NCBI GenBank assembly: GCA_018223375.1
Contig: JAGTTS010000001.1
Span: forward strand, 124,001 to 188,000
Source of the DNA: Clostridiaceae bacterium Marseille-Q3526
Lineage (GTDB): Bacteria > Bacillota > Clostridia > Lachnospirales > Lachnospiraceae
Direction: 5' to 3'
Length of the DNA: 64,000 bases
The notes beneath the pieces were generated by a model. The model saw nothing but the letters and a program-made list of their open reading frames with translations, was not told the DNA's origin and searched no databases. Each line of letters begins with the position of its first letter. Position 1 is the stretch's first letter. The translations under genes were made by a program, and so were the position numbers. This document shows positions 59,155 to 64,000 of the stretch, piece after piece.

Positions 59155-60528
59155 TTACCTCTTCCCCTCCCACGGCTTCTCCACCTGGCGGCGCAGAAGA
59201 AACAGGCCGATCAGATTGGGGACAGCCATCAGCCCGTTAAAGATATCCGACAAATCCCACACCAGAGTGAGCCTGGCCACGCACCCGAAAAAGACTGCGT
59301 TCAGATAGAAAAAGCCATAGCACAGCTGAACGCTTTTTTTCCACGGCTTTCCCTCCGTCAGATAGCTGAGTGCCTGGCTTCCCAGATAGAACCAGGCGAT
59401 GATGGTGGCAAAGGCAAAGAGGCTCATAGCCAGGGATACAAGCCCTCCTCCAAGCTCTCCAAAGCAGGAGGAAAAGCAGGATGCCACCCAGGCGCTTCCT
59501 GCCATCGCCTCCCCCTGTCCCACGTCTGCCGGAGTCCGGCTTCCTCCCACGCACAAAAGCACCAACGCCGTCATAGTACAGCTGACAATCGTATCAAAAA
59601 ATACTTCAAAGACAGCCCACACCCCCTGTTCCCTGGCAAACGGATTTCCAACCCTTTCAAACTCCTCCGGCGCCTCGGCCTCCCCGTGGAGAACCGCCAG
59701 GCTTCCAAGCCCCGCTTCATTGGAAAACACGCCTCTGGAAATTCCATACCGCACCGCTTTCCCAGTCAGTACTCCTGCAGCTCCCCCAGCCGCGCTCTCT
59801 GCTGAAAAAGCGTCTTTTACTATAAGAAGAAACGCCCCTGGAAGCTCTTTGGCATGAAACAGAAGAATAACGGCACACAGGCCCATATAAAATGCGGCCG
59901 ATACAGGAACCAGGCTGACTGCGGCCGCAGAAATCCGCCCGGCTCCTCCGAAAATCACCGCCATGACAAGAACGGTCAGAACTGCCCCTGTGACAGGCAG
60001 GGGAATGGACGCTGAAAAGTCCGCGCTCTGGGCCACCGCGTTGGCCTGTACCATACTGCCCATCCCCAGAGAGGCCAGAACACAGAAGGCCGCGTAGAGA
60101 AGTCCCATCCATCTCATCCCCAGCCCTTTTTCCAGGTAAGCATAGGGACCGCAGACAGGTCTTCCATTCTTATCCTTGTACCGGTATTTTCTTCCCAGAT
60201 ACACCTCCGCATAAGCGGTCATCATGCCAAGGACAGCGGACGCCCACATCCAGAATACGGCTCCCGGCCCTCCCACAGCTACTGCGGCCGCCACGCCTGC
60301 AATATTTCCCGTCCCCACTGTGGCTGCCAGAGCCGTGCAGGCGGAGGCAAACTGACCTTTCTTCTCCTTGTTCCCGCCCTTCAGCAGGCTTCCAGCTGTC
60401 TCTCTCCACCATAGGAAGCACCCTGTGATCTGAAATCCGCGAAAACGGACTGTAAAATAAATTCCCGCCGCCAGAAACAAAACTGTCAGCCAGGGGCCCC
60501 ACACGATTCCTAGAATCCACTGCACCAT
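59155..60528 (-). CDS. sodium:alanine/glycine symporter (AGCS family)
   Basis: A 457-residue membrane transporter with about 11 segments. The AGCS signature is clear: ACTALAATVGTGNIAGVAAA then VAVGGPGAVFWMW, and ISRGVFSNEAGLGSLAVLHG. It imports small neutral amino acids such as alanine or glycine with sodium. The ATG at 60528 has GAGGGA upstream; the frame is open 57 codons further but in a sequence without ribosome site. Copy E of the palindromic repeat follows the stop. It appears to be monocistronic. Confidence 0.94.
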   Translation of the reverse strand: MVQWILGIVWGPWLTVLFLAAGIYFTVRFRGFQITGCFLWWRETAGSLLKGGNKEKKGQFASACTALAATVGTGNIAGVAAAVAVGGPGAVFWMWASAVLGMMTAYAEVYLGRKYRYKDKNGRPVCGPYAYLEKGLGMRWMGLLYAAFCVLASLGMGSMVQANAVAQSADFSASIPLPVTGAVLTVLVMAVIFGGAGRISAAAVSLVPVSAAFYMGLCAVILLFHAKELPGAFLLIVKDAFSAESAAGGAAGVLTGKAVRYGISRGVFSNEAGLGSLAVLHGEAEAPEEFERVGNPFAREQGVWAVFEVFFDTIVSCTMTALVLLCVGGSRTPADVGQGEAMAGSAWVASCFSSCFGELGGGLVSLAMSLFAFATIIAWFYLGSQALSYLTEGKPWKKSVQLCYGFFYLNAVFFGCVARLTLVWDLSDIFNGLMAVPNLIGLFLLRRQVEKPWEGKR

Positions 60529-60713
60529 CGCTCTTCCCTCTCTTTCGAATGGCTGTCCTCTCTTTTCCATCCTATAGTCAAGGGTATGCCCTTTTTTCCC
60601 ACTCCATGACCGCATCCTGAAGCAAAACACAGGCGCGAAAAGACATCCTTTCGCGGTTCCTCCACTTTCATTCCTGATTTCCTTATTCTTCCCCTGCACT
60701 CCTGTGAAAATTG

Positions 60714-60722
60714 TGCTATACT
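60714..60722 (+). promoter_or_regulatory. extended -10 promoter of the phospholipase C-like gene
   Basis: TG-C-TATACT (60714-60722) is an extended -10; the -35 region is poor. Transcription would begin near 60729, at the edge of the leader hairpin. Confidence 0.45.
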
Positions 60723-60726
60723 GGTG

Positions 60727-60775
60727 TTAACGTCAGCAGGCCAAAGACAAGCTAGTCCTTGTGTCTTGACGCTAA
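60727..60775 (+). other. structured 5' leader hairpin
   Basis: TTAACGTC (60727-60734) pairs with GACGCTAA (60768-60775, one G-U or mismatch) and AAGACA (60744-60749) with TGTCTT (60762-60767); the two 3' arms are contiguous and the 5' side has a 9-nt bulge. It would be the 5' end of the transcript of the phospholipase C-like gene, 50 nt before its start. No riboswitch class is recognised. Confidence 0.45.
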
Positions 60776-60825
60776 CGTCAACGTACAGTCGTTTTAAAAT
60801 TTTTCATAGAAAGAAGGCGGTATTT

Positions 60826-61809
60826 ATGCCAGGATTTACCACTCACTATATTTTCGGTATGAAGGCCTACAATGATCTTCCCAACAACCAGCTGAAACGT
60901 ATTATCGCCAAGTACCGCTGGCTCTACCAGCTGGGACTGCAGGGGCCGGATATGTTTTTCTACTATATTCCTGTCCTGCGCCACAGAGATTACAGGAACG
61001 TAGGCTCCTACATGCACGAGCACCATATCAATGAATTTTTCCGTTGCTCCTTAAACCGTCTCTCTCGTCTGCAGTCCAGACAGCAGAAAGAGCAGGCTGC
61101 CGCCTATCTGGCCGGCTTTATGAACCATTACATTGCGGACTATGTGTGCCACCCCTACGTGTACGGCCGCATTGGGTACGACACCTCTAATCCGTCTGCC
61201 GTCCACCACGGAAAGCATGCGGCGCTGGAAAATGACATTGACGCCATTCTCCTGTACAAATACAAAAAAAAGAAGCCGTCTGAATTTAATCAGACGGCCA
61301 CTATCTGCCTGAACGGCCAGGAAATGCAGTTTGTCTCCCATTTCCTAGCCAGCTGTATTAACGACGCCTACTATCCCATCACCTACCGGAATAATTTCCA
61401 GATTACTCCGGCTATGGTCCACCGTTCCATCTGGGCTATGCGGGTGGGATGCCGGACTCTGGCTGATAAGTCGGGCAAGAAAAAGGGCGGCATCGCGATT
61501 GTGGAATCCCTGTTCGTCAGCCATCCGGTGGCCTCCGCCAAGCTGGTGACAGACACCTTTTCCGATCCCCGCAAATGCTGCAACCTGGATCACGAGCCCT
61601 GGTGCAATCCCTGGAATAAGGCGCTGGCTTCTACAGACTCTTTTGTCGACCTGTTCCACCTGACACTGAACAAGCTGCACAATGTGTACTACTACTTTAA
61701 CGCCTGCCTGTCCAGCGGAATCCCTCTGGAGGAGCAGGATTTCCACAAGCTTCTCATGGAGCTTGGAAATTACTCCTACCACAGCGGTCTGGACGTAGGC
61801 GGCAACTAG
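60826..61809 (+). CDS. zinc-dependent phospholipase C-like protein
   Basis: A 327-residue protein with the helical fold of bacterial zinc phospholipase C/S1-P1 nuclease relatives: MPGFTTHYIFG (His7 as ligand), LQGPDMFFYYIP (Asp), HEHHINEFF, and AGFMNHYIADYVCHPYVYGR with two His and one Asp. No signal peptide is visible, so despite the family name it should stay in the cytoplasm, and its substrate is uncertain. The frame is open 34 codons upstream, but AAGGCGG lies before ATG 60826. It converges with the amino acid transporter operon. Confidence 0.83.
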   Translation: MPGFTTHYIFGMKAYNDLPNNQLKRIIAKYRWLYQLGLQGPDMFFYYIPVLRHRDYRNVGSYMHEHHINEFFRCSLNRLSRLQSRQQKEQAAAYLAGFMNHYIADYVCHPYVYGRIGYDTSNPSAVHHGKHAALENDIDAILLYKYKKKKPSEFNQTATICLNGQEMQFVSHFLASCINDAYYPITYRNNFQITPAMVHRSIWAMRVGCRTLADKSGKKKGGIAIVESLFVSHPVASAKLVTDTFSDPRKCCNLDHEPWCNPWNKALASTDSFVDLFHLTLNKLHNVYYYFNACLSSGIPLEEQDFHKLLMELGNYSYHSGLDVGGN

Positions 61810-61829
61810 AGACTTCCTCCAGGCTTTCG

Positions 61830-62588
61830 TCAGCCGGAAATACCGGAGATAAACGCCCGTGTTCTTTCGTTTTCCGAGGAAAAGACCTTCTCCGGCTTTC
61901 CCTCCTCCACAATCACTCCGTCTGCCATGAAAATAACACGGTCAGATATCTCCCTGGCAAAGGCCATCTCGTGAGTCACGATGACCATAGCGATATTCAG
62001 GTCAGCCAGAGAGCGGATGACCTTTAAAACTTCCTTTGTCAGCTCCGGATCCAGGGCTGAGGTGGGCTCGTCAAAGAACAGAATCCTGGGATGCAAAGCC
62101 AAGGCTCTGGCGATTGCCACTCTCTGCTGCTGGCCTCCGGAAAGCTGGCAGGGATACATATCCGCCTTGTCAGAAAGCCCCATCTTAGCCAGCAGCTCTC
62201 TGGCTTCCGCCTCAGCCTCCTCTCTCTTTCTCTTCTGCACGTGAATGGGCGCGTCCGTAATGTTTTTCAGCACCGAATAGTGGGGAAACAGGTTAAAATT
62301 CTGGAACACCAGGCCGTACATGGCCTGAATCTCTTTCATTTCCTCCTTTCCCGCATACTGAACGCGGCCGTCCCCCTGGTTCCACACTGCCTTTCTGCCT
62401 TCATAGAGCACAGCGCCCCGATCCATGGTCTCCAGCATGGCCGCGCACCGCAGCAGAGTGGACTTTCCCGATCCGGAAGGACCGATAATGGAAACAATCT
62501 TCCCGTCTTCCACCTGAATGGAAATGTCTTTCAGCACCCGGCTGCCCCCAAAGGACTTCTCAATATTTTTAATCTCTAATACGCTCAT
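61830..62588 (-). CDS. polar amino acid ABC transporter ATPase
   Basis: A 252-residue ATPase of the GlnQ/HisP type. Walker A is GPSGSGKST, the signature is LSGGQQQRVAIARALALHP, Walker B is ILFFDEPTSALDPE, and the switch His is in IVTHEMAFAREISD. It drives uptake of polar amino acids together with the permease (12 nt upstream) and the binding protein beyond. The amino acid cannot be deduced. An insertion (KAVWNQGDGRVQYAGKEEMK) between Walker A and Q-loop is longer than in E. coli GlnQ. Confidence 0.95.
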   Translation of the reverse strand: MSVLEIKNIEKSFGGSRVLKDISIQVEDGKIVSIIGPSGSGKSTLLRCAAMLETMDRGAVLYEGRKAVWNQGDGRVQYAGKEEMKEIQAMYGLVFQNFNLFPHYSVLKNITDAPIHVQKRKREEAEAEARELLAKMGLSDKADMYPCQLSGGQQQRVAIARALALHPRILFFDEPTSALDPELTKEVLKVIRSLADLNIAMVIVTHEMAFAREISDRVIFMADGVIVEEGKPEKVFSSENERTRAFISGISG

Positions 62589-62600
62589 GTTCTCTCCCCG

Positions 62601-63251
62601 CTACTGATAATAATTCATCTTCTTCTCTGCATACTCCATAAAGGAAGCCACCAGCAGATTAAAAATATAGTAAAACAGTCCAGCCGCCACAAAGGGAACC
62701 ATGCTCACCTGGGAGGAAGCCAGGGCCTTGGCCACTGTGAACATCTCCATCACGCTGATCGTGAAGGCCAGGGACGTGTCCTTTACCAGAGTGATCACCT
62801 CGTTGGTAATGGACGGCAGAATCCGTTTTACCACCTGCGGGAAGATAATGCGGAAAAAGGTCTGATATTTTGTGTATCCTAACAGCTTCGCCGCCTCATA
62901 CTGTCCCGCCGGCATGGACTGGATGCCGCTGCGGTAAATCTCAGCGAAATAAGCGGCATAGTTGACGGCAAATCCGATAAATGCCGCCCACAGGCGGTAG
63001 CCGTTGCCCACCCGGATTCCGAACAGATAGTAGGGGCCGAAATATACTACCATCAGCTGAAGCATCAGGGGCGTTCCCCTCATAATCGAAATATAAAATT
63101 TCACCGCTGCCCTTAAAACCGGGTTCTTCGACATTCTTCCAAAGGAGATAAGAAGCCCCAGAGGAAGGGAGACCAGAAGCGTCACTGTAAAAATCTCAAT
63201 GCTGGTTCCCATTCCTCCTGCCAGCTGTTTCATAATCTGCAATAAATCCAT
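62601..63251 (-). CDS. polar amino acid ABC transporter permease
   Basis: A 216-residue permease with about five membrane segments and the HisM/GlnP hallmark: IMRGTPLMLQLMVVYFGPYY near the middle and the EAA loop, GQYEAAKLLGYTKYQTFFRI followed by IFPQVVKRILPSI, which docks on the ATPase. It probably works as a homodimer because no second permease is seen. It lies between the binding protein gene (85 nt upstream) and the ATPase gene. Confidence 0.95.
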   Translation of the reverse strand: MDLLQIMKQLAGGMGTSIEIFTVTLLVSLPLGLLISFGRMSKNPVLRAAVKFYISIMRGTPLMLQLMVVYFGPYYLFGIRVGNGYRLWAAFIGFAVNYAAYFAEIYRSGIQSMPAGQYEAAKLLGYTKYQTFFRIIFPQVVKRILPSITNEVITLVKDTSLAFTISVMEMFTVAKALASSQVSMVPFVAAGLFYYIFNLLVASFMEYAEKKMNYYQ

Positions 63252-63336
63252 GGCTTTTTATCCCCTGTCCTGTTATCGTTCTATTTTTGCTGTTTTTTTG
63301 TTCTTTCGCCGTTCTGTTTCTGTCTCTGATCCTGGC

Positions 63337-64000
63337 TTATTTTCCCACTGTGGTAATGTCCTCGCCAAACCATTTCTCTGAAATCTCAGCCATGGTTCCG
63401 TCTGCCGCCATCTCCTCCAGGGTCTGCTGCACCTTTTCGCACAGCTCTGTATTTCCCTTCTTAAAGCCGATGGCGTACTCCTCTGATGCCAGAGACTCCT
63501 CCAGAATCTTAAAGCTTCCCTCTCGCTCCTGCATCTGGTATCCGGCCACAATCACGTCCATGGCGATGGCATCTACGCTGCCCATCTCCAGATCCATGAA
63601 AGCCGTATTATAATCAGGAGTTGTCTGAAGCGTTCCAAAGGTGGAGGTCAGATCAGGCATTTCCTTTAAAGCCGCCTCTGCGGAAGAATCTGCCTGAACC
63701 TCCACAATCTTTCCTGCCAGATCTTCCAAAGTCTCAATTCCAGAGTTCTCCATCACCACTACCACCTGGCTGTTCTCCATATACGGCTCAGACCAGGTGT
63801 ACTCGTCCTCTCTTCCAGTCATGGTAAAGCCGTTCCAGATACAGTCAATGTTTCCTGACTCCAGCTCCATATTTTTCGCATCCCAGGCAATAGGCTGAGC
63901 CACATAGGTAAGACCCAGCCTCTTGGCAGTCTCCTGAGCCAGCTCCAAATCAAAGCCTGTATACTCCCCGTCTTCTCCCACAAAGCCCATAGGCGGGAAA
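63337..64000 (-). CDS. amino acid ABC transporter substrate-binding protein, C-terminal part
   Basis: The frame runs off the right edge. At least 221 residues are visible, from FPPMGFVGEDGEYTGFDLEL in lobe 1 of the bacterial solute-binding family 3 fold to the C-terminus GEDITTVGK. The segments NIDCIWNGFTMTGREDEYTW and VEVQADSSAEAALKE fit the amino-acid-binding cleft of this family. The missing N-terminus should hold a lipoprotein signal peptide. It is the first gene of the visible transporter operon and would be membrane-anchored outside the cell. Ligand unknown. Confidence 0.93.
   Translation of the reverse strand, partial: FPPMGFVGEDGEYTGFDLELAQETAKRLGLTYVAQPIAWDAKNMELESGNIDCIWNGFTMTGREDEYTWSEPYMENSQVVVVMENSGIETLEDLAGKIVEVQADSSAEAALKEMPDLTSTFGTLQTTPDYNTAFMDLEMGSVDAIAMDVIVAGYQMQEREGSFKILEESLASEEYAIGFKKGNTELCEKVQQTLEEMAADGTMAEISEKWFGEDITTVGK

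Overview
The window reads as chromosome of a spore-forming, monoderm Clostridia species, most likely Lachnospiraceae in the broad Clostridium/Enterocloster/Hungatella neighbourhood. This rests on a SpoIIR gene, a CotS-type spore-coat gene, a Firmicutes-type L10 leader, an FMN riboswitch ahead of ribDEBAH, strong AGGAGG ribosome binding sites, and roughly 50% G+C. There are no rRNA or tRNA genes, CRISPR arrays or intact insertion sequences. Most genes lie on the minus strand.

Layout. 0-9 kb: start of an rfbA operon running off the left edge, an HD-domain protein, a PIN-PhoH ATPase, and a tight four-gene surface-polysaccharide operon (Wzt-like ATPase, methyltransferase, 1076-residue double glycosyltransferase, TraX-like membrane protein). 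9-24 kb: a lipoprotein, an ECF sigma/anti-sigma pair, rarA, a polysaccharide deacetylase, uppP, ung, a degenerate SIR2-like gene, a nitroreductase, rplJ-rplL with the L10 leader, phosphoglucomutase, a CotS-like kinase-fold protein, an N-acetylmuramoyl-alanine amidase and cysK. 24-32 kb: rpoB-rpoC, unusually separated from rplJ-rplL. 32-37.4 kb: an accessory island with Rhs debris, a broken PIN toxin-antitoxin pair, a candidate small RNA and a four-gene operon of unknown function transcribed away from an XRE regulator. 37-41 kb: bioY, a DUF1934 gene, murI, ddl and spoIIR. 41.6-45.3 kb: an FMN-riboswitch riboflavin operon of visibly lower G+C. 45.4-52.9 kb: a TetR-controlled RND efflux operon with two TolC-like proteins, odd in a monoderm. 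53-64 kb: a ferredoxin-type aldo/keto reductase with a GntR regulator and ispE, cyclophilin with a GNAT protein, an Rpn-family nuclease, an AGCS symporter, a zinc phospholipase C-like protein and a polar amino acid ABC transporter cut by the right edge.

The most interesting non-coding signals are these. (1) Five dispersed palindromic elements share a 20-nt loop and have different but self-complementary stems; two copies show a compensatory stem change. (2) The tetR promoter has one GTGACA-N3-TGTCAC palindrome filling its 17-bp spacer and another just below the -10. (3) The two divergent promoters between the XRE gene and the unknown operon carry matching half-sites over both -35 boxes. (4) A compact promoter-hairpin-terminator small RNA candidate lies in the Rhs debris.
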